Of a DNA stretch of 64,000 nucleotides, positions 40,596-48,125 are shown piece after piece (the first letter of the stretch is position 1; each line of letters opens with the position of its first letter). This stretch comes from Bacillota bacterium. GTDB taxonomy: Bacteria > Bacillota > Clostridia > Acetivibrionales > DSM-1351. The stretch spans positions 138,562 to 202,561 of the forward strand of contig JAEYHZ010000031.1 of the NCBI GenBank assembly GCA_023409265.1, written 5' to 3'. Position numbers and translations under genes: made by a program. A model generated the notes under the pieces. That model was given only the letters and a program-made list of their open reading frames with translations. It ran no database searches and was not told the origin of the DNA.

Positions 40596-42210
40596 TATTC
40601 TTTCCTCCTTTTCTACTTTCAGGCTTAACAGGAAGCTGACTGTTATTCTGTCTTTTTGAATCCTTCCATGTGATTGAACGAGGTCTTTCTTTCATAAACC
40701 ATGTTGGAAAACGTATGATACTATCTTTAATATCACCCCAGAAAGTAGGTGCCAAGGGGGCCAGATAAGGAACTCCAAATGATCTTATTGAGCACATGTG
40801 AGCTAATATACAAAACATTCCGACAATAACACCGAACAGTCCGAAGGCACCACTTAAAATAATTAGCAGAAATTTATATATAATTACCGAGTCGTATAAG
40901 GATGGAAGTATAAAACTTGTGATAGCTGAAAGAGCTGTTATAATAACCATCGGAGCACCAATAATACCCGCTTCTACCGCTGCCTGTCCGATAACCAGAG
41001 TTCCGACAATGCTGACTGCCGTTCCGACAGCTCGGGGCATCCTTATACCTGATTCTCTTAATAGCTGAAAGATTATTTCACTGATAAGGGTTTCTACCAG
41101 AACCGGAAAGGGAATACCTTCTCTGGCTGCAGCAAAGGTAACCAGAAGCACTGTTGGCACCATTTCCTGATGAAAGGTTGTAAGCGAAATATAAAGAGAG
41201 GGAAGAGTCAGGGTAATAAATAAGGCCAACAGTCTTAATAAACGCATCAGGTTTGTTAAAAAGGGCCTTGAATAGTAATCCTCAGGAACCTGCAAAGCTT
41301 CTACGAAAGTGCAGGGAACTGTCAGGACAGTGGGGGTTCCACTGCATAAAATAGCGACACGGCCTTCCAAAAGTTTTGCTGAAACTTTGTCTGGCCGTTC
41401 ACTGTTGCCGACTGTTGAAAAAAGAGAAAAAGGGTTATCATCTATTAGCTGTTCAATATAGCCCGATTCCAATACGGCATCATTATCAATCTGATTTATA
41501 CGTTTGCGGACTTCTTCTACAATTCCCATATTTGCTATTCCATCGATATATGCAATTGAGATATCGGTGCGTGTCTGCTTTCCTACCACCAAAGATTCAA
41601 AAACCAGATTTGGGTTTTTAATAATTCTACGAATCATAGAGGTATTAATTCTGATGGTTTCAACAAAAGCTTCTTTTGATCCGCGTATAACTACCTCTGT
41701 ATCAGAAGCTTGAATACTTCTGCGTTCGCCTCCTTTGGCACTGATATTGAAACCATAATCACTTCCGTCAAAGAGAAGAAGAGTGTCGCCCGAAAGGACT
41801 GCATCGATTGCTTCATCATAGGTGTGGATCTCTTTAGCCTCAACAATATTAAGAATATGATTTTTCAAGTCTTCAAAAAGATTTTCCTTCTCAACAATTC
41901 TACCTTTAGGATCAGTAATATGCATATTGACCATCAAAGATTTGACTACATATTCGATGATAAGATTTTTATCTCCCAAACCGTCAACAAAACTAACCAA
42001 TGCCTTTGTCTGATATTTGACCCCAAAGTAGAATTCTCTGAAAATAATGTCATCGCTTTTTCCTAATATATTTTTAAGTTGTTGAGTATTTTTATCGAGG
42101 GATTTCTCCAGGGTTAATTGCGTATTAACATAGGAATACTTAACATCCGGAGTTTTTGATTTCGAAATTTCTTTTTTAAAATTAAGGTATTTTAATATTT
42201 TTTCTATCAT
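40588..42210 (-). CDS. GerA-type spore germination protein, A subunit
   Basis: A 540-residue protein. A soluble N-terminal half contains DIIFREFYFGVKYQTKALVSFVDGL and SGDTLLLFDGSDYGFNIS. The GerA motif EVVIRGSKEAFVETIRINTSMIRRIIKNPNL is near residue 190, and there are about five transmembrane helices from residue 310. The C-terminal tail is basic. It forms the nutrient receptor with the B and C subunits encoded just beyond. The ATG has GGGTG upstream. Confidence 0.92.
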   Translation of the reverse strand: MIEKILKYLNFKKEISKSKTPDVKYSYVNTQLTLEKSLDKNTQQLKNILGKSDDIIFREFYFGVKYQTKALVSFVDGLGDKNLIIEYVVKSLMVNMHITDPKGRIVEKENLFEDLKNHILNIVEAKEIHTYDEAIDAVLSGDTLLLFDGSDYGFNISAKGGERRSIQASDTEVVIRGSKEAFVETIRINTSMIRRIIKNPNLVFESLVVGKQTRTDISIAYIDGIANMGIVEEVRKRINQIDNDAVLESGYIEQLIDDNPFSLFSTVGNSERPDKVSAKLLEGRVAILCSGTPTVLTVPCTFVEALQVPEDYYSRPFLTNLMRLLRLLALFITLTLPSLYISLTTFHQEMVPTVLLVTFAAAREGIPFPVLVETLISEIIFQLLRESGIRMPRAVGTAVSIVGTLVIGQAAVEAGIIGAPMVIITALSAITSFILPSLYDSVIIYKFLLIILSGAFGLFGVIVGMFCILAHMCSIRSFGVPYLAPLAPTFWGDIKDSIIRFPTWFMKERPRSITWKDSKRQNNSQLPVKPESRKGGKNNA

Positions 42211-42389
42211 TTGTATACACCCGATAAGTCAATTAATGTTAAAGTATATAATTAAAACATATCTATCATAAAAACTATTAAAAATACAAATTTGTTTATA
42301 AAAATAACATACTGATTTTATATTAAGAACCTATTACTAGGTTAATGCATTTTACTTAGTATTAGTAGTTTGAATAATTATATTACAGA

Positions 42390-43040
42390 TTATCCTTGAT
42401 AGGGATCGGGATCAAATTTTAGCAAAACCAGTGTAAGTTGCTCAGAATGTTCCTTTTCATCATTAATTATTTTTTGCAGAGCAGTGCGAACATCTCTTTG
42501 CTGAATCTGGGCCAGTTCATCTTCATAAAGTATTACAGCCTCAAGTTCGCCTTTAATATCTTCACGAATATAATTCAATATTTTAGACTTATCATATACA
42601 GGTTTACTGGGTTGAAGAACTGGTTGCGATTGCGGTTGTGGTCTTGAGCCCGAGCCCGAGCCTTTACGAGAACGTGAACCCGAATTGGCTGTGTTGGCGG
42701 AGTTGGCATTGGGACCTGCTCCAGAATTTGAAACCGGCTCTATTCCTGAATATTCAATTGTGGGAACTGCAGAACCCAACATATCTTCAGGAGGGTTGTT
42801 AAAATAGTTGTACTGAACCGGATCGTACTTCCTTAGCAGATTTAAAGCTATTATGTAGTGGCTTTTTTCTTCAAGCATTATATGATGCCAGACTTCGTTT
42901 ATTTCTGCAATATCCGAGTTTGAAATGTGATACTGGTAACCGTTTATTGCTACCACTTCAGCTATAATTATCTGACGTAACAGGTTTGTGACTCTGCTGG
43001 CTGTACCTTGCGGTTGGCCATGAGGATTTGTATAACTCAT
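42390..43040 (-). CDS. Two-lobed ferritin-like protein with Gly/Ser linker
   Basis: A 216-residue protein. Lobe 1 (about residues 15-75) carries E28 and an ExxH pair (E58, H61). A low-complexity Ser/Asn/Gly/Pro/Gln linker covers about 100-150. Lobe 2 (155-210) carries KGELEAVILYEDEL and DEKEHSEQL with another ExxH. Each lobe is a two-helix half, so together they may build one ferritin/rubrerythrin-type four-helix bundle with a diiron site. It is probably an iron- or peroxide-handling protein. The linker codon use (GGTTGCGATTGCGG-like) is repetitive. Start 43040 is preferred because GAGG precedes it. Confidence 0.7.
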   Translation of the reverse strand: MSYTNPHGQPQGTASRVTNLLRQIIIAEVVAINGYQYHISNSDIAEINEVWHHIMLEEKSHYIIALNLLRKYDPVQYNYFNNPPEDMLGSAVPTIEYSGIEPVSNSGAGPNANSANTANSGSRSRKGSGSGSRPQPQSQPVLQPSKPVYDKSKILNYIREDIKGELEAVILYEDELAQIQQRDVRTALQKIINDEKEHSEQLTLVLLKFDPDPYQG

Positions 43041-43109
43041 ATTAACCTCACAATACTCCATAATATTTTTTAGAAACTATTACATACTATGAGTTTATTG
43101 TTCATAACG

Positions 43110-43260
43110 TGAAGCAATAAAAGGCAATTAGAGGCAATGAGGACAGTATGGGGAAATAAAAGTGATAAAGAAATGAAAAGGACAAAAAGAAAATAAAAGC
43201 AGGTTAAAAATAAAAGGAAGTTGTAAAGGAAATAAGAGGAAATAAATGTAAATAAAAAAT
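43110..43260. other. Strongly purine-biased tract
   Basis: About 150 bases of the plus strand between the ferritin-like gene and the MerR promoter consist almost wholly of A and G (runs like GAAATAAAAG, AAAGGACAAAAAG, AAATAAGAGG). No gene is supported here. The antisense reading is a hydrophobic shadow caused by the composition. Confidence 0.6.
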
Positions 43261-43263
43261 ATA

Positions 43264-43294
43264 TTGACATTCACGCAACGTAAAGGTGTATATT
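43264..43294 (+). promoter_or_regulatory. MerR-type promoter with 19-base spacer
   Basis: TTGACA 43264-43269, spacer 19 bases, TATATT 43289-43294. The spacer contains a dyad with CAC...GTG ends (CACGCAACGTAAAGGTG). The overlong spacer with an operator inside is the hallmark of MerR-family targets, so the downstream regulator probably controls itself here. Confidence 0.8.
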
Positions 43295-43368
43295 TTGATT
43301 AAGCAATTAATACAGCACGATTTAATAATGGCCATAAAAAGTGCTAATTGTTATTTGCAATCCAAATT

Positions 43369-43433
43369 GTCAGGAGGTGAAAAGGCTTATTCAGGACCCG
43401 TACATGTAGGGTTATCCTGACAAAAGCCTTCGG
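43369..43433 (+). promoter_or_regulatory. Leader hairpin joining a distal Shine-Dalgarno to the start codon
   Basis: AGGAGG at 43372-43377 lies 56 bases before the ATG at 43434. AAGGCTT (43382-43388) pairs with AAGCCTT (43424-43430), TCAGGA (43391-43396) with TCCTGA (43415-43420), and CCC with GGG inside. When folded, only four bases before and three after the hairpin separate SD and AUG, a normal spacing. An alternative pairing, GTCAGGA (43369-43375) with TCCTGAC (43415-43421), would hide the SD instead. The loop contains ATGTAG, a start-stop pair. Confidence 0.6.
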
Positions 43434-44198
43434 ATGGAATATACGGTTCAGAAACTGGCAGCTATAGCAGGTATAAGCACCAGAACACTCAGGTACTATG
43501 ATGAAATAGGTATTCTTAAGCCGGCAAGAATTAATTCATCAGGTTATAGGATTTACAGCCAGGCAGAAGTAGATAAGCTTCAACAGATTCTCTTTTATCG
43601 GGAACTGGAAGTAAGCCTTGAAGATATCAGGGAAATAATAACTTCTCCAAACTATAACAGCTCTGATGCCTTAAGAAACCATCGCAGCAAGCTTCTGGCA
43701 AAACGGAAACAAATAGATGCGTTGCTTGTCAATATTGATAAAACTTTAGAGGCAGCGGAAGGGAGAATAAATATGACTGACAAAGAAAAGTTTGAGGGTT
43801 TCAAACAAAAACTTATTGAAGATAACGAGAAAAAGTATGGCAGGGAAATAAGAGAAAAATATGGGGAAAAAGCGGTGGATGAATCCAACAGCAAGATGAT
43901 GAATCTGACAGAAGAACAATATGCAGAATTTGAAAAGCTTAGCAATAAGGTAAATGATACCTTAAAAGAGGCTATGGATACAAATGATCCTGCAGGTGAA
44001 ATGGGACAAAAGGCTGCAGACCTTCACCGCCAATGGCTGTCTTATACCTGGGGCAGCTACAGTAAAGAAGCGCATGCAGGTCTTGCTCAAATGTATGTTG
44101 ACGATGAGCGCTTCAAAGCATACTATGATAAGCTTCAGCCCGGTGCTGCAGAATTCTTGAGAGATGCAATACTGATATACACCGGAATGAATAAATAA
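43434..44198 (+). CDS. TipA-like MerR regulator with TipAS domain
   Basis: A 254-residue protein. The N-terminal MerR helix-turn-helix (YTVQKLAAIAGISTRTLRYYDEIGIL) is followed by a coiled coil near 75-110 and a C-terminal TipAS antibiotic-binding domain (FEGFKQKLIEDNEKKYG to the end). TipAL/TipAS proteins bind cyclic thiopeptides. Codon 114 (43773) is an ATG with AGGGAG 7 bases upstream, so an independent TipAS-like C-terminal isoform could also be made, as in Streptomyces. No ribosome site lies next to ATG 43434; the distal AGGAGG is bridged by a hairpin. The gene has its own MerR-type promoter. Confidence 0.85.
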   Translation: MEYTVQKLAAIAGISTRTLRYYDEIGILKPARINSSGYRIYSQAEVDKLQQILFYRELEVSLEDIREIITSPNYNSSDALRNHRSKLLAKRKQIDALLVNIDKTLEAAEGRINMTDKEKFEGFKQKLIEDNEKKYGREIREKYGEKAVDESNSKMMNLTEEQYAEFEKLSNKVNDTLKEAMDTNDPAGEMGQKAADLHRQWLSYTWGSYSKEAHAGLAQMYVDDERFKAYYDKLQPGAAEFLRDAILIYTGMNK

Positions 44199-44261
44199 TT
44201 CGGCATTATAACTCACTGCAGCTAATTGAAGAGTAGTAAAAAAAATTGAATTTTTTATAAA

Positions 44262-44303
44262 CGTTAAACAACCTCTCGTGCATGCTCGAAGGTTGTTTTA
44301 ACG
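44262..44303 (+). other. Long hairpin upstream of the small ORF
   Basis: CGTTAAACAACCT (44262-44274) pairs with AGGTTGTTTTAACG (44290-44303), with one bulge. It may end the tipA transcript, though the tail is A-rich rather than T-rich. The start of the 64-codon ORF lies in its loop. Confidence 0.45.
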
Positions 44304-44476
44304 TTAAAAAAGTTTCGATAAATCAGCTTCAATATTTGTCCGGTACAACAAAAAACTTCAACTATTCCAGCATTATAGTACTTAAGAATGGTAACAATTT
44401 CAGCTGGTTCAGTTTACATAAACTTGATACTATAATAGAGGATTTAAGATCCAAATATTTTGTTGAGGTGACATAA
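44282..44476 (+). CDS. Hypothetical 64-residue protein coupled to the SLH gene
   Basis: A 64-codon ORF. Its last base and stop overlap the next start as TAATG, a typical translational coupling, and the sequence (IIVLKNGNNFSWFSLHKLDTIIEDLRSKYFVEVT) reads like real protein. Against this, ATG 44282 lies in a hairpin loop and has no ribosome site, so the true start may be elsewhere or the frame may be a remnant. I do not recognise a family. Confidence 0.35.
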   Translation: MLEGCFNVKKVSINQLQYLSGTTKNFNYSSIIVLKNGNNFSWFSLHKLDTIIEDLRSKYFVEVT

Positions 44477-46263
44477 TGGAAAAAAAGGCGGCAAAGAGGA
44501 TTATAAAAGTAATTGCGGCAGCTGTAGTTTCAGTTAGTATAATGTTTGGTTCCATTCCTGTAATGCAGGCAGCATCCGTAAAGGATATTGGAAAGAGTTC
44601 CACTTATGCAAGGGAAGCCATTCAGTGGATGGCAGACAATAATGTTATTAGCGGAGATAAGTACGGAAACTTTAGCCCGGCTAAAAAAATCAGCAGGGCG
44701 GAGCTTGTTACAATTATTGTTAAAGCATTGAATATTGATGTAACTAATATACCAAAAACACCAACCTTCAGCGATGTTCCTAAAAGTCACTGGGCCTATG
44801 TCTATGTTGAAGCTGCAAGCAGAGCAGGAATTGTCAGCGGCATTGGAAATGGAAAGTTTGGAGTTAGCAATATGAGTACCAGAGAACAGGTTACAACAAT
44901 TCTTATGAGCTGTTTATCAGTTTCAAGAGAATCAGTTCTGGCAAACCAGGGTCTCGATGCATTATCCAAATTTAAAGATGAAGGAAAAATGTCTGAGTGG
45001 GCAAAGGCATCAATTCAATTTGCAGTCTCAAACAATCTGATGAGCGGAACAGGTGCCGATTCTTTCTCTCCTGCCGGTCTGGCAACAAAGGAACAAATTG
45101 CATTTATATTATATAATTTCATAAAAAATAAGGAAAGTTTAATTCAGATTGCTGAGATTTTAAAAAAGCCGTTAATCACTTTTAATGGTGATATACTTAA
45201 ACTATCAGAAGCTCCTGAGATTACAAACGGTGAAATACTTGTACCTGCCGAAGCATTTATAAAAATGGGAGCTGAAGTAACAATAGACGGGGAAAAGACC
45301 GGAATAATTATAAAGAGTTCCACATCAACAGAAAAAAGTATTCATTTGAAAACTGGTAATACTACTGCGTTTATAAATTATACCGGCAGTGGAGATCCAT
45401 TTGGTGATATGGACGCTCAGGGTAATGCCATAACACTGGCAACTGTTCCTAGAGTGTCAGGAAACGATATCCTTGTACCGATAAAAGCTGTTAGCGATAC
45501 ACTTGGAATGACTGTTGAGTGGAACACCAAAACAAATCTCGTGGCAGTTAAGGACACTACAGCAGTAAAGTACCCATTATTATATAATGCCTTAAAAAAC
45601 ATGCTCAACTATAAAGGTGAATATAAAACATCGCTGGATATATCTTCTGTAGACACTACTACATTTGAGGAAGTAATGGCCTTGAATTACACTATGGAAG
45701 GTGTTATCAACGGGACAAATTCTACTGCAAAGTCCCAGATAAGCGTAACATTAGGAGGGGAACCCGGAGAGGTACAGAAAAACGAAGTTATCAGTGTTGG
45801 TGGTCAACTGTATTCAAAGAATATTGAAACTGGTGTCTGGAGCATAGTAAGTAAAGCTGAAGCAGATGAAAGCGGTATTTTATATTACGATGTGAATACC
45901 GACAGAAATGACACACAAAACATGCTTGAACTTTATGATAAGATGACTGTTGTTCCAACCGGTAAAACAGTATTTAACGGGGAAGAGGTCTCTAAATACC
46001 AGATTAAAGTGGGTCCAGACATATTGAATCAAGCAATTCCATCAGGGCTGGTGAATGAAGGAATAAATCTGGAAGATATATATAACAACGGTTTCAATTT
46101 AAAATATGAAGTCTATGTAAATAATAAGGGTCAACTGGTTAAGCAGACTGTTAAATTTACAGGAGGAATGAAGGAAGATTATTTTGAAATGGAATTCAAT
46201 ATGATATTGAATGCTGAATTTACCAATATAGGCAAGGATATTGAAATTGTAAGTCCTATATGA
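44476..46263 (+). CDS. Surface protein: SLH repeats plus copper-amine-oxidase-like N domain
   Basis: A 595-residue exported protein. A signal peptide (about residues 1-33, ending in MQAA) is followed by three S-layer-homology repeats at about 38-215 that bind secondary wall polysaccharide. A domain resembling Cu_amine_oxidN1 (ITFNGDILKL...LVPIKAVSDTLGMTVEWN) lies at about 230-360. The C-terminal 230 residues are a beta-rich sensor- or lipocalin-like region (VVPTGKTVFNGEEVSKYQIKV). It is not an oxidase: the catalytic part of copper amine oxidases is missing. It is anchored at the cell wall. GAGGTG precedes the ATG. Confidence 0.82.
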   Translation: MEKKAAKRIIKVIAAAVVSVSIMFGSIPVMQAASVKDIGKSSTYAREAIQWMADNNVISGDKYGNFSPAKKISRAELVTIIVKALNIDVTNIPKTPTFSDVPKSHWAYVYVEAASRAGIVSGIGNGKFGVSNMSTREQVTTILMSCLSVSRESVLANQGLDALSKFKDEGKMSEWAKASIQFAVSNNLMSGTGADSFSPAGLATKEQIAFILYNFIKNKESLIQIAEILKKPLITFNGDILKLSEAPEITNGEILVPAEAFIKMGAEVTIDGEKTGIIIKSSTSTEKSIHLKTGNTTAFINYTGSGDPFGDMDAQGNAITLATVPRVSGNDILVPIKAVSDTLGMTVEWNTKTNLVAVKDTTAVKYPLLYNALKNMLNYKGEYKTSLDISSVDTTTFEEVMALNYTMEGVINGTNSTAKSQISVTLGGEPGEVQKNEVISVGGQLYSKNIETGVWSIVSKAEADESGILYYDVNTDRNDTQNMLELYDKMTVVPTGKTVFNGEEVSKYQIKVGPDILNQAIPSGLVNEGINLEDIYNNGFNLKYEVYVNNKGQLVKQTVKFTGGMKEDYFEMEFNMILNAEFTNIGKDIEIVSPI

Positions 46264-46300
46264 TTTAGCCATAACAAATTCTGTTTAAGTCAATAAAATT

Positions 46301-46328
46301 GTGGCCGGTATGCTCAAATACCGGCCGC
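46301..46328. terminator. Bidirectional terminator between SLH gene and CBS gene
   Basis: GTGGCCGGTAT (46301-46311) pairs with ATACCGGCCGC (46318-46328), with one G-U and a 6-base loop, between convergent genes. Confidence 0.8.
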
Positions 46329-46359
46329 AAAATATATAAAACACTATTCGTTCAACTGC

Positions 46360-46785
46360 TTATTGTGGATTAGAGGGGTTTGAAATATTCTCAAGCGTAT
46401 CTGCTACCTGAGTATAATATTTAGCGTCAACAGCTACGTCTCCAAGAGCCACTATTCCTATCAATGAATTGTTTTCTACAACCGGTACTCTTCTGATCTG
46501 ACTTGTTGCCATTTTCTGGGCAACGTCATGCATATCCATATCAGGAGTAACAGTTGCTACACCGGTAGTCATTATTTCTGTAACAGGAGTCTGCTGTGGA
46601 TTTTTCCCATTTGCAACAGTTCTGAGAACAATGTCTCTATCTGTTATTATTCCCACAACACCGCTCTGGTCGCAGACCGGAATTGAACCTACATTATGCT
46701 GCTGCATAAGCTGGGCGGTTTGAGCAACATTTGCTGCGGGATCAACATAAGCAACATTTTTAGTCATTACATCCCTAACCTTCAT
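46360..46785 (-). CDS. Two-CBS-domain protein
   Basis: A 141-residue protein that consists of two CBS motifs. VRDVMTKNVAYVDPAANVAQTAQLM begins the first, with GIITDRDIVLR at its end, and VTEIMTTGVATVTPDMDMHDVAQKM begins the second. The pair forms one Bateman module, probably binding an adenosyl ligand. There is no effector domain, so it acts on a partner that is not evident here. GGTG-like sites precede the ATG. It faces the SLH gene across a shared terminator. Confidence 0.9.
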   Translation of the reverse strand: MKVRDVMTKNVAYVDPAANVAQTAQLMQQHNVGSIPVCDQSGVVGIITDRDIVLRTVANGKNPQQTPVTEIMTTGVATVTPDMDMHDVAQKMATSQIRRVPVVENNSLIGIVALGDVAVDAKYYTQVADTLENISNPSNPQ

Positions 46786-46855
46786 ATAATCACCCTTTCT
46801 TTTTAGAATTCATGATTATAATTCCCGAATGAATTTAAAAAAAACGCGGAAGGTT

Positions 46856-47773
46856 TCACCATTTGTTTTCAGTAATATAAAGCTCTGCAGAGTAGGAGGC
46901 TGTGGCACCGTCGGCAGCTGCTGTAATAACCTGTCTCAAAAATTTCTGTCTTATGTCTCCGGCTGCATAAACACCGGGAATGTTGGTCTGCATTTTTTCA
47001 TCGGTTAGTATATAACCATCCTTGGTTTGCTGAACCTTACCATCTATAAGAGAAATGTTCGGCTTAAGTCCAATTGCTACAAAAAGACCATCAACGGTTA
47101 AAGTACTCTTTTCTTCAGTGATCAGATTCTTTACCCTTAAACCTTCGACCCCGAACTGACCGATTATTTCTTCTACTACAGAGTTCCATACAAATTCTAT
47201 TTTTTTATTACAGCATAATTCATCCTGAAGAATTTTTGTTGCTTTCATTTTATCCTTCCTGTGAATTACATATACCTTCGGGCAGAACCTTGCAAGATAA
47301 AGGGCGTCCTCTGCAGCAGTGTCACCGCCACCTACAACGGCAACGGTTTTTCCCTTATAGAATGCTCCGTCGCAGACTGCACAATAGGAGACTCCTGCGC
47401 CTCTGAAAGCCTCCTCCTTTTCAAGACCCAGCATCTTTGGATATGCTCCCATGCATAATATTAACGCTTTACATTCGTAAGTATTATTTTTAGTTTTTAC
47501 AACTTTAATTTTAGAATCCAAATCCAGTTCAATAACTTCATCATTCAATACGACGGTTCCAAATTTTCTTGCCTGTTTTTCCATTCTCAGCGCCAGATCG
47601 GCTCCACCAATCGGTTCTTCAAAACCCGGATAGTTTTCCATCACATCTGTTGTTGCCATTTGACCACCGGTAAACATTTTTTCTATTACAAGTGTGTCAA
47701 ATTTTGCTCTGGAACTGTACAAAGCAGCAGCATAACCGGCTGGTCCGCCACCAATAATTATAACATCATACAT
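46856..47773 (-). CDS. trxB: Thioredoxin reductase
   Basis: A 305-residue low-molecular-weight thioredoxin reductase. FAD motif IIGGGPAGYAAALY begins at residue 7, the redox pair C131-C134 sits in CAVCDGAF, the nucleotide motif VAVVGGGDTAAEDAL is near 149, and YAAGDIRQKFLRQVITAAADG is near 273. It reduces thioredoxin with NAD(P)H. A strong GGAGG lies 7 bases before ATG 47773. The in-frame ATG at 47800 has no site. No trxA is adjacent. Confidence 0.93.
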   Translation of the reverse strand: MYDVIIIGGGPAGYAAALYSSRAKFDTLVIEKMFTGGQMATTDVMENYPGFEEPIGGADLALRMEKQARKFGTVVLNDEVIELDLDSKIKVVKTKNNTYECKALILCMGAYPKMLGLEKEEAFRGAGVSYCAVCDGAFYKGKTVAVVGGGDTAAEDALYLARFCPKVYVIHRKDKMKATKILQDELCCNKKIEFVWNSVVEEIIGQFGVEGLRVKNLITEEKSTLTVDGLFVAIGLKPNISLIDGKVQQTKDGYILTDEKMQTNIPGVYAAGDIRQKFLRQVITAAADGATASYSAELYITENKW

Positions 47774-48125
47774 AATTATCCTCCGAATCAGATATAACAA
47801 CCTTCATTAAAATTTATTACATTAATTTTATCTGATTTTTATTAGTTAATTCTATAATTAATATACCCTGATTTAAAAGTTTGAACAGCTAAAATTTAAA
47901 AAAGTAAGAATTTCTATTAAAAAATCCAAATAACTTTCTTCAGATTAAAAATTCAAAAAATTTCTTCAAAAAAGAATTCAAATAAATTTCTTCAGAGTAA
48001 CTCTCATATTCTTAAAAACAATATTAAACATCTAGGATTACTAAAAGATTTATGCTGTAAACACACTTGTCGTTAATATAACATATACTTGAATAGGGAA
48101 TAAGTTAAACTATTCAGGTGGCATT
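47774..48125. other. AT-rich spacer between trxB and amine oxidase genes
   Basis: A spacer of 352 bases. Three degenerate copies of a block like AATTCAAATAAATTTCTTCAG lie at about 47920-48000. A short inverted pair TTGAATAG / CTATTCAG brackets the last 35 bases before the next start. No gene or clear promoter. Confidence 0.5.

Noticed and set aside
43070..43270. 66-codon antisense ORF rich in Phe and Leu
   Set aside because: It arises from the purine bias of the plus strand and lacks a ribosome site.
47915..48005. Degenerate repeats that might suggest a CRISPR-like array
   Set aside because: Copies are few, imperfect, AT-rich and not separated by unique spacers of constant length. No cas genes are in the window.
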